Positions 46,338 through 55,325 are shown, numbered from the stretch's first letter. The stretch: 64,000 nt of DNA from Cupriavidus metallidurans CH34 (GCF_000196015.1 NC_007974.2:2356001-2420000); one strand, 5' to 3'. Program-made: numbers and translations. Notes: a model not told the origin generated them from the letters alone.

Positions 46338-46467
46338 GAATGGCCTTGGGGGGAGCACGCCGCACGCGATTCAGATGCGGGCGGTTCGCTCCTCTCTCCA
46401 GCCTCGCGAGAGAGCGGAACACCGATGGAACATGCTGACGACTAAACCCCGCCCGCTTCCTCGTAAC

Positions 46468-46496
46468 AAAAAAACGCCGCCCACGAGGGCGGCGTT
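46468..46496 (-). terminator. Intrinsic terminator of fliD
   Basis: Perfect 10-bp stem (AACGCCGCCC/GGGCGGCGTT) with a 4-base loop, followed on the minus strand by seven T. It lies 30 bases after the fliD stop, so fliD is probably transcribed alone. Confidence 0.85.
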
Positions 46497-46525
46497 CTTG
46501 CATCGATTGACGACTCGCTGACAGG

Positions 46526-47989
46526 TTACTTGCTGTTCGTGTTGTTCATCGCCGAGAACTGCTGGGTCAGGTAGTCCTTGGTGCGGTTCATCTGCGAGAC
46601 TGCCAGATCCAGCGCCTGGAACTGCTTCTGGACGCGCTTGATATTGGCATCGATGTGCTCCGACATCGAGTCATAGCGCTTGCCGAGATCCTTCACGCTC
46701 TGCTCGATACCCTTGGTCGCGGAGGTCAGCGGGCCGTTGGTACCCGTCATGGTATCCACCGCTTCAGACAAGCGGCGCGCGATCCCACCCTTCGTGCCGT
46801 CGCCGCCGAACAGCGCGGTCACGTCAGCCAGGTTTCCGGCCAACGCGGCATCCAGCTTCTTGGTGTCCACCGACATCGTGCCGTCCTTCTGCAACGTCAC
46901 GCCAAGCTGGGCCAGCGTTGTCGCGGCGCCATCGCGCATCCCGGCTTCGGGGGTGTTGAGTACCGAGCGCAGCGTCGACTGGATACCGCGCAGCACGCCG
47001 TCACCGGTCAGAGCCGCCTTGGTACCGCTCTTCACGTCGAAGGCTGTCAGCTGCTTGGTGGCCGACTGGAGGTTGTTGTAGGCCGTGGCCAGCCCCTGCA
47101 CCGCGGCCTTGATGCTGTCGAGATCCTGCGTCAGCGTCATCGACGTGGTGCCCGTCTTCTTGAGCGTCATCGTGACGCCCTGCGCGGCATCGGTCACCAC
47201 ATTGCTGGCGCTGGTGATGGCGATATCGTTGATAGTCAGTTGCGCATTCGTGGCACGCACCACTTCCTTCATGCCGCCGGGTTGCGGGCCGGCCACCGGA
47301 TCGTATCCGGCAAGCGCCTGCAGTTCCGGTGAGGAACCAGTGATGCGCATGCTCATCGCCTCGCCGGTCTTCTCCGAATTGAGCACCAGACGATAAGGCG
47401 TGCCGCTGCCGTCGTTGATGATGCTGGCCTTGACGCCCATATTGGCCTTGTTGATCGCATCACGAATTCCTTGCAGCGTCTGGTTGCTGCTGTCGATCGT
47501 CACGGTCTTGGCGGAGTCGGCGGTTGGCGTGAACGTCGGGTTCACGTATGTGCCGTACGTCGGCGATGCCGGGTCGGCGTCGTATCCGCCCGTCACGCCG
47601 AACTCGAAGGTCAGCGTGCCAGTGCCGATGATCGCATCCTGCTTGAGCTGGCCAGCGCCCGCCAGGGATTGGGCCTGCGCCAGGCTCTTGACGTTTACGT
47701 TGTAGTTGCCGGCAATCGCATTGACGCCAGTGGCGACGGTCATCACATCGCTGTTACTGACTTGCGCCTTGACGGCGCCGAACGTGTCGAGCTTGGCAAG
47801 CGAGTTGGCGGAAGCCTGAAAGGCCGACAACATGCTCTTGATCGTGCCATATCCGGATAGCTTGGCCTGGTAGGCCGTATTCTGGGTCTCCAGCGCCTTC
47901 AGCGGCAGGCGTTCCGCCGTCGCCAGCTGATCGAGGAGCGTGCCCAGTTGCATGTTGGAGCCAATGCCGAGGAAATCGAGTGCAGCCAT
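46526..47989 (-). CDS. fliD: Flagellar hook-associated protein 2 (filament cap)
   Basis: FliD (487 aa) caps the flagellar filament and guides flagellin assembly outside the cell. The N-terminal FLGIGSNMQLGTLLDQLATAE and repeated coiled-coil segments, a beta-rich variable centre (about 110-300) and the C-terminal coiled coil (LGKRYDSMSEHIDANIKRVQKQF, ending MNNTNSK) are typical. No signal peptide, as expected for type III export. Unusually, fliC, fliS and fliT are not adjacent. A sigma-28-like promoter lies about 80 bases upstream and a terminator immediately downstream. Confidence 0.93.
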   Translation of the reverse strand: MAALDFLGIGSNMQLGTLLDQLATAERLPLKALETQNTAYQAKLSGYGTIKSMLSAFQASANSLAKLDTFGAVKAQVSNSDVMTVATGVNAIAGNYNVNVKSLAQAQSLAGAGQLKQDAIIGTGTLTFEFGVTGGYDADPASPTYGTYVNPTFTPTADSAKTVTIDSSNQTLQGIRDAINKANMGVKASIINDGSGTPYRLVLNSEKTGEAMSMRITGSSPELQALAGYDPVAGPQPGGMKEVVRATNAQLTINDIAITSASNVVTDAAQGVTMTLKKTGTTSMTLTQDLDSIKAAVQGLATAYNNLQSATKQLTAFDVKSGTKAALTGDGVLRGIQSTLRSVLNTPEAGMRDGAATTLAQLGVTLQKDGTMSVDTKKLDAALAGNLADVTALFGGDGTKGGIARRLSEAVDTMTGTNGPLTSATKGIEQSVKDLGKRYDSMSEHIDANIKRVQKQFQALDLAVSQMNRTKDYLTQQFSAMNNTNSK

Positions 47990-48066
47990 TTTCTTCAGGT
48001 CCTTCGCCGTGCGTAACTTCGATGTAATTCACCCAGACAGGCAAATGAATGTCTTTACATCCAAGG

Positions 48067-48093
48067 TTTACGGCGCTCGAAAGTGGCTCTTTA
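48067..48093 (-). promoter_or_regulatory. Candidate sigma-28 (FliA) promoter of fliD
   Basis: On the minus strand TAAAGAGC, an exactly 11-base spacer, then GCCGTAAA. This compares with the FliA consensus TAAAGTTT-N11-GCCGATAA, with 5/8 and 6/8 matches. It is about 78 bases upstream of the fliD start, suitable for a class III flagellar gene. Confidence 0.6.
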
Positions 48094-48200
48094 GCGTTTT
48101 TCGTACAAAGTTGATACAAAGCCGATACACAAAGAGCGGCAAGACGCCGTATGTGAGCGTTTGCTCACGCTCTATGGCTTGATAGGGAGGGGGGACGTCT

Positions 48201-48899
48201 TCAGACGTCGTCTGTGTGCTGAAGCGCAGCCAGACAGAAGGTGGCGACGGTGTCCGCCATCTGCTCGACGGCCCCGGGGGCCGCCGAAATGGCCCGGAAG
48301 CGGTCGTGCGTGGCCGTCAGGGTGGCCAGACCATGCGCGGCCGTCCAGACACAAAACGCCAGTTGTTCATGTGTCAGCGCGCCGGGTTCACGTCCGCCCA
48401 GACACGCAACGACGGTTTCTCGCACCCGATCGAACGAACCGGACGAGGCTTCCTGCAGTTCGGGGTATTCGTCACGGCGTTCTATCGCCGGGCCGAACAT
48501 CAAGTGAAAGCGCGCCGGGTACATGTGCGCGAATTCGGCGTAACCGACCAGCAGCGCGCGCAGCTTGTTGGCCGGGGTATCGCGCGGAATCAGGCGCGCG
48601 CGGTTGCCCTGGAAGGCGCCCAGTTCCCGGAACGCCTGCGCGGCGATGGCCGCAAGCAGGCCGTTGCGGTCCTGGAAATGGTGTGCCGGCGCGCCCGGCG
48701 ACACGCCGGCCAGCTTGGCGGCTTCGCGCATGCTCATCGCCGCGATGCCTTGCGTATCGAGCAAGTGGAGTCCCCACGCAATCAGCGAGGCGCGCAGGTC
48801 GCCGTGATGCCATTGTCCGGCGGGCTTGGTCGTGCCACCCGCCACCTTGCGCGTACCACCCTTGCGCCCGCCGTTCTGTTTCGTGCCGCCTTCGTTCAT
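48201..48899 (-). CDS. TetR family transcriptional regulator
   Basis: A 232-residue repressor-like protein. A basic Gly/Lys/Thr tail (1-28) precedes an HTH domain (about 33-80; MREAAKLAGVSPGAPAHHFQDRNGLL) and a helical ligand domain. It lies 16 bases downstream of the carotenoid-oxygenase gene on the same strand, so the two are probably co-transcribed and the regulator may autoregulate them and the divergent alcohol dehydrogenase. The ligand is unknown. Confidence 0.88.
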   Translation of the reverse strand: MNEGGTKQNGGRKGGTRKVAGGTTKPAGQWHHGDLRASLIAWGLHLLDTQGIAAMSMREAAKLAGVSPGAPAHHFQDRNGLLAAIAAQAFRELGAFQGNRARLIPRDTPANKLRALLVGYAEFAHMYPARFHLMFGPAIERRDEYPELQEASSGSFDRVRETVVACLGGREPGALTHEQLAFCVWTAAHGLATLTATHDRFRAISAAPGAVEQMADTVATFCLAALQHTDDV

Positions 48900-48915
48900 C
48901 CCTCTCGCTATCCCG

Positions 48916-50352
48916 CTATCCCGCTACCCAGTTGCCATGGAAGCCGAACGGCACGCGCTGCGGCAGCTCGACGGTTGCCAGCGGACCGCGCGCGACGTGC
49001 CGCGCATCGAACACCAGCAATTCGCTACATTGTGCCGCAGCCCGCCACACCACCGCCAACAGCCAGCCATCGCCCTCGCCGCCATGAGCGCCACCACCCG
49101 GCGCGAACACCGGCTCGGACGTGATATCGCCCCGCGGCAGCCAGTAGGCGTCGCGCGTGCCGTCCTGCATGTCCAGGTGCATGATGCCGTTGAGCGCGCC
49201 TTCGCCGTACTCGGGATGCGACGCGGCGAACCATCCGTGCCGATAGCGGAAACCCGAAACGCGGTCGTCGATGCGCGGAAACTCGCCCGCCGTATCGTCG
49301 AGCCGTTCGGCGGTGAACCGGCGTATGTCCGACGCAAGATCGAACGTCCAGCGCGTCAGGTACGCCTGCTGCCGGGCGGGATCTCCTGGCGATCCGTCGG
49401 CGTGGGGGAACAGGGGAGGTTCGTCGTAGACCATGACGTCCGCCAGAATGCGTTGTCCCCCCTCGCCTTCCTCCCACGCGTTCATCACGTGGAACACATA
49501 GCAGGCAGGGCCCTCGAACCACCGCACGTCGTCAGCGCCGCCACCACGCGGCAGGACGCCGATCATGGCGGGCTTCTCTGGCTCCCATGCATAGCCAGGG
49601 CCGCCGCGCTCCACGCGCGCAAGGCTACCGGTCAGCGGCAGCACGGGGATCAACAGATGACCCGGCGTGGCCATGAAGTCGTGGATCATGCTCGGGTACG
49701 GCGCCTGCAGACGCGCGTAATGCGTCAGGCGGCCCTGTGCATCGATCGCACCAACCTGCACGCCCGGCGTGAGCTTGCCGTCGGCGTTGTAGCCGAAGAA
49801 CAGTAGTTCGCCAGTGCGCGGGTCGGTCTTCGGATGCGCGGTGAACGGCCCCTTCAGCGGGCCGTATTCCATATATCCAAGGGTGTCGATCGCGCGCGGC
49901 GTCACAGCAGTGGGCAGGTGCGCTTCCTCGAGCGCCAGCAGCGCGCCGCCGTGCCAGATGATGTTGGTATTGGCCACGCCGCCATCGCTGCCCGACCACT
50001 CCGGCGCATCGGGCAACTTGCCGGCGAAGGCGCGGAATAGTGGACGCCCGGCACGATCCTCGTCACGCCACTTGGGCGTGCGCACCCAGCGGTTGCGGTA
50101 GGACACGCGCCCATCGTCGATGGCGAACACATGCACCATGCCGTCGCCACCGAACCAGTGCGCCTCGGGCTGCGGAAAGCGCGGGTTCGGGCCGATGCGA
50201 TACAACGTGCCCTGCAACCCCGCTGGCAACACGCCACGCACGCAGAGATCGCTTGCATCGACTTCCTGCGTGACCGGCGCGAAGTTATCCACCTCACTCA
50301 CGTCGCTCACGTCACCCGCTGCACCTTCCACTTCGGACAAGCTGTCTTCCAT
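48916..50352 (-). CDS. Carotenoid oxygenase family protein
   Basis: Non-haem iron dioxygenase (478 aa) that cleaves a conjugated C=C bond in carotenoids or lignin-type stilbenes. The four iron histidines are identifiable in HPKTDP, SMIHDFM, YVFHVMNAW and the C-terminal FHGNW. The N-terminal GTLYRIGPNPRFPQPEAHWFGGDGMVH is the family signature. ATG 50352 has a G-rich site upstream; a longer in-frame start at 50448 is less likely. Products are aldehydes or ketones, which fits the divergent alcohol dehydrogenase. No carotenoid biosynthesis genes are adjacent, so the substrate may be environmental. Confidence 0.88.
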   Translation of the reverse strand: MEDSLSEVEGAAGDVSDVSEVDNFAPVTQEVDASDLCVRGVLPAGLQGTLYRIGPNPRFPQPEAHWFGGDGMVHVFAIDDGRVSYRNRWVRTPKWRDEDRAGRPLFRAFAGKLPDAPEWSGSDGGVANTNIIWHGGALLALEEAHLPTAVTPRAIDTLGYMEYGPLKGPFTAHPKTDPRTGELLFFGYNADGKLTPGVQVGAIDAQGRLTHYARLQAPYPSMIHDFMATPGHLLIPVLPLTGSLARVERGGPGYAWEPEKPAMIGVLPRGGGADDVRWFEGPACYVFHVMNAWEEGEGGQRILADVMVYDEPPLFPHADGSPGDPARQQAYLTRWTFDLASDIRRFTAERLDDTAGEFPRIDDRVSGFRYRHGWFAASHPEYGEGALNGIMHLDMQDGTRDAYWLPRGDITSEPVFAPGGGAHGGEGDGWLLAVVWRAAAQCSELLVFDARHVARGPLATVELPQRVPFGFHGNWVAG

Positions 50353-50364
50353 GCACGCCCCCGT

Positions 50365-50384
50365 AACTAAACAGTGAATAGTTT
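50365..50384. promoter_or_regulatory. Candidate TetR operator
   Basis: Partly palindromic AACTAAACAGTGAATAGTTT immediately before the carotenoid oxygenase start, with nested arms AACT-N11-AGTT and AAAC-N8-GTTT. It lies at the start of the 212-base divergent region. Assignment to the neighbouring TetR protein is by proximity only. Confidence 0.35.
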
Positions 50385-50459
50385 GGGAAGTATCGGTGGC
50401 AAGTGCTAAGAGGTCAAGGAAGGATTCGGCGAAGGCCGCTGACCGCACATCCCATGACT

Positions 50460-50473
50460 TTGACGAGTGTCAA
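50460..50473. promoter_or_regulatory. Inverted repeat upstream of the alcohol dehydrogenase
   Basis: Perfect TTGAC-N4-GTCAA about 90 bases before the dehydrogenase start. A GC-rich 8-bp hairpin (about 50513-50535) lies closer to the gene. Either could be regulatory; no known consensus was matched. Confidence 0.3.
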
Positions 50474-50564
50474 CTCTCGGCCGCGCCAGCCTGGCCTAGA
50501 CTGACTGGATCACCGCCCGCGAGGCTGCGGGCGGCCTTTCAGGCCAACCAGAAGGAGTCTCGAC

Positions 50565-51638
50565 ATGGCAGGCATGCAAGCTGCGGTTTTTCAGGGGCCC
50601 GGCAAGATCGTGCTGCAGGAAAAGCCGATCCCGGCCGTCGGCCCCACCGACGCACTGATCCGCATCACCACCACCACAATCTGCGGCACCGATATCCACA
50701 TTCTCAAAGGCGAGTATCCGGTAGAGCGGGGCCTGACGATCGGTCACGAACCGGTGGGCATCATCGAGAAACTCGGCAGTGGCGTGACCGGTTATCACGA
50801 GGGTCAGCGCGTCATCGCGGGCGCGATCTGCCCCAGCTTCTACTCCTACGCGTGCCAGGACGGTTGCGCCTCGCAGGACGGACAAGGCCACTCGCACGGC
50901 TACAAGCCCATGGGCGGCTGGCGCTTCGGCAATACGATTGACGGCACCCAGGCCGAGTACGTGCTCGTGCCGGACGCGCAGGCGAACCTCGCGCCCATCC
51001 CCGACGGGCTGACCGACGAACAGGTATTGATGTGTCCCGACATCATGTCGACGGGCTTCTCCGGCGCGGAGCACGCCAATATCAAGATCGGCGATATCGT
51101 TGCCGTGTTCGCGCAGGGTCCGATCGGACTGTGCGCGACGGCTGGCGCCCGCCTGCGTGGCGCTTCGCTGATCATCGCCGTAGATGGGATCGATGACCGC
51201 CTGAACATCTCTCGCCAGATGGGTGCCGACGTTACGCTGAACTTCCGCAATACCGACGTGGTGCAGGAGATCCTGCGCATTACGGGCGGCCGTGGCGTCG
51301 ACGCGTCGATCGAAGCACTCGGCACGCAGGCCACCTTCGAATCGGCCCTGCGCGTGCTCAAGCCCGGCGGCACGCTGTCGAGCCTTGGCGTCTATTCCAG
51401 CGACCTGAAGATTCCCCTGGACGCCTTCGCGGCCGGTCTGGGCGATCACCGCATCATTACGTCGCTGTGCCCGGGCGGCAAGGAACGGATGCGCCGACTC
51501 ATGAACGTGATCGAAACGCAGCGGATCGACCTCGGGCCACTGGTCACGCACCGCTTCAAGCTCGCCGATATCGAGGCCGCCTACGACCTCTTCGGGCACC
51601 AGCGCGACGGCGTGCTCAAGGTAGCCATCACGCCTTGA
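50565..51638 (+). CDS. Zinc-dependent secondary-alcohol dehydrogenase
   Basis: Cytosolic MDR-family dehydrogenase (357 aa). Catalytic zinc ligands C40, H61, E62 (ICGTDIH; GHEPVG) and Asp in CPDIMSTGFSGAE are present. The lobe that normally binds structural zinc is replaced by a different loop, and GWRFGNTIDG aligns with the Thermoanaerobacter/Clostridium secondary-alcohol dehydrogenases. Where those NADP enzymes have VGSR, this has VDGIDDR, suggesting NAD preference. AGAAGGAG precedes the ATG. Divergent from the carotenoid oxygenase; a strong terminator follows. Confidence 0.85.
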   Translation: MAGMQAAVFQGPGKIVLQEKPIPAVGPTDALIRITTTTICGTDIHILKGEYPVERGLTIGHEPVGIIEKLGSGVTGYHEGQRVIAGAICPSFYSYACQDGCASQDGQGHSHGYKPMGGWRFGNTIDGTQAEYVLVPDAQANLAPIPDGLTDEQVLMCPDIMSTGFSGAEHANIKIGDIVAVFAQGPIGLCATAGARLRGASLIIAVDGIDDRLNISRQMGADVTLNFRNTDVVQEILRITGGRGVDASIEALGTQATFESALRVLKPGGTLSSLGVYSSDLKIPLDAFAAGLGDHRIITSLCPGGKERMRRLMNVIETQRIDLGPLVTHRFKLADIEAAYDLFGHQRDGVLKVAITP

Positions 51639-51686
51639 CGCCCGGCAGGCGCCCTGCCTGCCAAACCCGCCAGTTCCACAAGCCAG

Positions 51687-51731
51687 CCCCGGGCGTGTTA
51701 CGTGACACGTAACACGCCCGGGGTTTCTTTT
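51687..51731 (+). terminator. Very strong intrinsic terminator after the alcohol dehydrogenase
   Basis: Perfect 17-bp stem with a 3-base loop (51687-51703 / 51707-51723), followed by TTTCTTTT. It lies 49 bases after the dehydrogenase stop and 100 bases before the LuxR-type gene. Confidence 0.9.
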
Positions 51732-51830
51732 GGCGCGCCGGCGCGGCTTTTACGTGCCTGCGCGTATGGAATGCTTCTTGCGGTCTGATTGCTCGCAGTC
51801 AAATAACTACAGAAACAAAGGGGAGCAATC

Positions 51831-52526
51831 ATGAGGGCAACGGTGGTCGAATTTCGCCCGCTGGTCGGGCTTGGCATCCAGCGGATTCTCAATCGTATTG
51901 CAGACGTGGACGACAGCAGCGTCATCACGCCACGGCCAGAGACCCCGTGTTCTCTGCACGGTACCGAGTTACTGGTACTTGGCGCCTTGCCGCGCGGCGC
52001 CAATATCGACATGCACCAGTTGCTGGAAACCGCATCGGCCGTGCGCTGCGTGCTGTTCCTGGCGCATGGCGGCGAAGTCCAATGGATGCCGCCCAACCCG
52101 TTCGCGCCGCTATTGTCGTGGCTGCCCGAACACGCGAGCGCCGTTGAGATCGAATGTGCGCTACGCGCCTTGATCGCCTGCGCGCATGCCGGAATTCACG
52201 CGCTGGCGCCAGCGCTGCCGATTGCGCCGGCTACCCCGATTGCCGTGCCAACGCCGGTAGGCGTCCACGGCAGCACGCGGGTGCCGGCATACATTTGCGA
52301 AGCGCGGCTGCTCAGGCTGACCCTGCGCCAGTACGAGGTGCTCGTACTGCTGTCGCGGGGACTCTCGGTGAAGTCCATCAGCAGGCAACTACGTATCTCC
52401 GTCCCGACCGTGAAAAGCCATACGTTGCAGCTCTATCGGCGACTCGCAGCCAAGAACAAGTCGGAGGCGGTCTTCATGGCGCGCGCGAAGGGCGCCGCAC
52501 TGGCAACCGTCTCGTCCGATCCATGA
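51831..52526 (+). CDS. LuxR-type HTH transcriptional regulator
   Basis: A 231-residue regulator. The C-terminal LuxR-type HTH (about 158-222) reads LTLRQYEVLVLLSRGLSVKSI and VPTVKSHTLQLYRRL. The N-terminal half resembles a degenerate receiver domain without an obvious phospho-acceptor environment (the candidate Asp positions are not conserved). A Pro/Ala linker joins them (about 128-147). AAGGGGAG lies before the ATG. No sensor kinase is adjacent. Targets unknown. Confidence 0.8.
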   Translation: MRATVVEFRPLVGLGIQRILNRIADVDDSSVITPRPETPCSLHGTELLVLGALPRGANIDMHQLLETASAVRCVLFLAHGGEVQWMPPNPFAPLLSWLPEHASAVEIECALRALIACAHAGIHALAPALPIAPATPIAVPTPVGVHGSTRVPAYICEARLLRLTLRQYEVLVLLSRGLSVKSISRQLRISVPTVKSHTLQLYRRLAAKNKSEAVFMARAKGAALATVSSDP

Positions 52527-52571
52527 CACCCGCTACCGTTACCGCTCAACCGATGACATGCAGGCCATGCG

Positions 52572-53093
52572 TCACGGATACACGACCAGCATCGGCCTGG
52601 CGTGACGATGCGAAGCCGGCAGAACGGGCGGTAAGGGTTGGCTGGTGAGCGCGCCGCTTGCTCCAGCCGACTTCACCACCGTCACGGGCACGGAAGTCTT
52701 GCGCATGATGCCCGAGGTAAGTCCGGCGCCGAAGCATGCCTTGATTCTCGACCACAGGTTCACGCCGATCACGATGCCATCGCAGTTCAAAGCCGTCGCC
52801 GCGCTAGCCACCGCTTGCGCCGGGCTGCCGACGCCAATCATCGCGGTATAGCGCACGCCGGAATCGTCGAGGATATTGCTCGCCTGCTCCAGCGCGCACT
52901 CACCATCCTGGGATTCCTGCTCGCGCAATGCCGCAAGCGAGTGAAAGGCGCTGGCCCGCGAATGCTCCAGCGGCGGCTGCACGTTCAGCAGCACCACCTC
53001 GGCCACGCCACTCTCTCGATACAGGAACGCCGCATAGCGCACCGCGTCGAGCGCGCATTCCGAGCCATTCACCGGCACTAGTATCTTGATCAT
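52572..53093 (-). CDS. Universal stress protein (UspA family)
   Basis: A 173-residue single Usp domain protein (MIKILVPVNGSECALDAVRYAA start; PVTVVKSAG end of the fold). The usual GxxGxxG-type ATP loop is altered (GVNLWSRIKACFGAGLTSGIM), so nucleotide binding may be weak. A 20-residue tail follows the fold. GAGGAG precedes ATG 53093. Divergent from the Lrp-type regulator. Confidence 0.85.
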   Translation of the reverse strand: MIKILVPVNGSECALDAVRYAAFLYRESGVAEVVLLNVQPPLEHSRASAFHSLAALREQESQDGECALEQASNILDDSGVRYTAMIGVGSPAQAVASAATALNCDGIVIGVNLWSRIKACFGAGLTSGIMRKTSVPVTVVKSAGASGALTSQPLPPVLPASHRHARPMLVVYP

Positions 53094-53329
53094 GATCTCC
53101 TCGGTCCATCCGTATCCCTGACTCAAGGGTAAGCATGTGCTTATAGATAGCGGATCAAAGGATGGCTGCCCGCAGTAAAAATCCTGTCAAAATTTTCCCG
53201 CCGCTGGGCGACCTCATCTCTCCCGGAACGCTCACCCGCCATGGCTGAGCCAAATTGCATGCGGACGATGGGCAGAAATTGGTTCTCGCATTACACTTTG
53301 CCCAATCAATAAGGCAATCCGCCAGATCC

Positions 53330-53752
53330 ATGGACGATACCGACCGACAACTCATTGCCCTGCTGCGGGATGACGCCCGCACGCCCGTGGTAACGCTTGC
53401 CAGGAAGCTACGCGTGGCGCGCGCCACGGTGCAGAACCGCCTGGCAAAACTGGAGAGCGAGGGGACGATCGTCGGCTACACGATCCGGTTGCGGCCCGAG
53501 GCCGAGGCGTTCCGCATCCGTGCCATCATGAGCATCGAGATCGAGGGCAACCACAGCGAGGACGTGCGGCGTGAATTGCGCGGTCACCCGAACGTCGTGG
53601 CGCTGCACACCACCAACGGCCGCTGGGACCTGATGGCCGAACTGCGCGCGGATACGCTGGAGGCATTCGACCGCATCCTCAGTGCCATCCGCCTGATCCC
53701 GGGCATCGCCAATACAGAGACCAGCATCCTGCTTTCGACGCTGAAGCTATAG
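53330..53752 (+). CDS. Lrp/AsnC family transcriptional regulator
   Basis: A 140-residue regulator: N-terminal HTH (about 5-60; TLARKLRVARATVQNRLAKL) and C-terminal RAM effector domain (about 65-140). Such proteins sense an amino acid and form octamers. ATG 53330 gives the standard Lrp N-terminus; an upstream in-frame start has no ribosome site. No amino acid gene is adjacent, so the effector is unknown. Confidence 0.88.
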   Translation: MDDTDRQLIALLRDDARTPVVTLARKLRVARATVQNRLAKLESEGTIVGYTIRLRPEAEAFRIRAIMSIEIEGNHSEDVRRELRGHPNVVALHTTNGRWDLMAELRADTLEAFDRILSAIRLIPGIANTETSILLSTLKL

Positions 53753-53771
53753 GTGCCTGCCAGATCCAACC

Positions 53772-54140
53772 TCAATCCACTGCCTCGGCAAGCGCTGCGT
53801 CGAACATGGCGGCGGTGAGCCCAAGCAGCAGTGCAATGGCAGACGCGATAAACCAGCGTACGGTCCTGCGATACTCGGACACCTCGTCGTCCTCGATGCG
53901 CAACGCGCGGAACAGCGACAGAATCTGGAGCGCCACGGCGGAGACTAGGCAAAGCGCGGCGAACAACGCGCGGACGCTCCACTTCCCGGGGCTCTCGAAG
54001 CCCCAGAAACGCCAGAAGGCCAGCGAAAAACCCAGCAGCACCGTAATGGCCGTGATGATGCCCTGGCGATAGCCGGCCGGCACCATCTGCGGCTTGGGGC
54101 GGCCAACGGCGTCATCGGCGTCTTCCACGGACTCAGGCAT
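53772..54140 (-). CDS. Small two- or three-helix membrane protein (122 aa)
   Basis: Unrecognised. A hydrophilic acidic N-terminus (1-28), then about three hydrophobic segments (about 30-50, 62-80 and 95-117) with a charged loop ALRIEDDEVSEYRRT. TGGAGG precedes ATG 54140. Converges with the Lrp-type gene, with 19 bases between the stops. Confidence 0.7.
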   Translation of the reverse strand: MPESVEDADDAVGRPKPQMVPAGYRQGIITAITVLLGFSLAFWRFWGFESPGKWSVRALFAALCLVSAVALQILSLFRALRIEDDEVSEYRRTVRWFIASAIALLLGLTAAMFDAALAEAVD

Positions 54141-54601
54141 TGATGGCCTCCAGGATTTGCGTTGGCCCAGTTGCTTGATGCCCTGTAGTCTAGCCCGCGC
54201 AATCGCCATGAGCGGCGCTCCCATCTTGTCGGATCAGACTCTGCCACTGCAGCATCGAACGCGCGGCCGTGCCTTCGCCTACACCGCCACGGGCAGGCTC
54301 CCGCCTGATGTGTAAATCGGTTTGACTTCGCGGCCTCCGTGGCAGATTGTGAGGAAGGCGAGCTCCCTCCCTTGCGCGGAACCTGTACGTTCCGCTCACC
54401 CCCATCCCTGACACACAGTCGATGCTGGCGCTGACTGCCGGCCATCCTTTTTGTGGATGGCTCGAAGCGTGTTCAGTCGAAGCAGCAGTCACGTCCGCGT
54501 CGCGCAGGCCGGTATCCGTGGAAGGCGCCGTCCCATCCCAGCATTGCTGCAGCAATCGCTGCGGCAGGTCGTCGCAATACGTAGTGAAGAAGGAGCTGCT
54601 G

Positions 54602-54907
54602 ATGCATCCCAGAGCCTACCTGCCCATCACTTTGGGGCAACCGCTGGCTGTCGGCGCCATCGCGCTGATTGCAGGCGCTGCCGCTTACGCCCAACCCACC
54701 GCCACACCGGAGCAGAAGTTCCCACCCGGCTATCTCGAAGCCGTCTCCACCGGCTACGAGAACGGCCAGACCGCCACCTCACCATCGCAGCCCGGCCAAG
54801 CCGTGACCGGACCGGGGGCACCACTGTCACAGGCATCGTTCCTCGTCCCGCCGACGCAAGCAACAACGACGTCCACCCAATCTCAGAAGAACAAGAAACA
54901 CCACTGA
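54602..54907 (+). CDS. Small secreted hypothetical protein (101 aa)
   Basis: Has a signal peptide (residues about 1-30, ending AAAYAQ) and a mature part rich in Pro, Thr, Gly and Gln (low complexity), with a polar KNKKHH tail. GAAGAAGGAG precedes the ATG, the main reason to accept it; an upstream open frame is non-coding in appearance. No known family. Confidence 0.65.
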   Translation: MHPRAYLPITLGQPLAVGAIALIAGAAAYAQPTATPEQKFPPGYLEAVSTGYENGQTATSPSQPGQAVTGPGAPLSQASFLVPPTQATTTSTQSQKNKKHH

Positions 54908-55069
54908 AGGTAGTGTGAAAGATCGATGCGTTCCGGCCAGGTGCGCATCGACACAGGTAGACCTTTCCGTATCGCGCAATTCCGGGATCGCGGAACACGG
55001 GCTCCAAATCTCAATTAATCCATCGCATTAATAATTGCCTTGCCCGAAATAACGTTTCGGGCTCCGGGC

Positions 55070-55290
55070 CTTGTCGCTTTACGGTGAAGGACGTGCCGGT
55101 CGACGGCTTCTGGTCAGTCAGTGTCTACAACGCCGAAGGCTATCTCCAGAAGCACCCGGCCAACGCGTACACCCTGGCCCCCACAAGTTCCCGGAAGCCC
55201 AACCGGCGGAGTGATCTACACCGAATCCGCCTGTGCCCGCAAGCCACCTGCCGAAGGGGAGACAACGGGTACTGGCACATGGCTAAATGA
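55070..55290 (+). pseudogene. Remnant of a DUF1214/DUF1254 protein
   Basis: The translated segment VKDVPVDGFWSVSVYNAEGYL followed by N-A-Y-T-L is the well conserved C-terminal core of DUF1214 proteins, but the frame loses similarity within about 35 codons, and there is no upstream portion of the roughly 350-450-residue parent. No credible start or ribosome site is present. It is a decayed C-terminal fragment. A strong terminator, probably of the lost gene, follows at 55326. Confidence 0.75.
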
Positions 55291-55325
55291 AGCCATCGTG
55301 AATTGACCCCACGATGCAAGCATCT

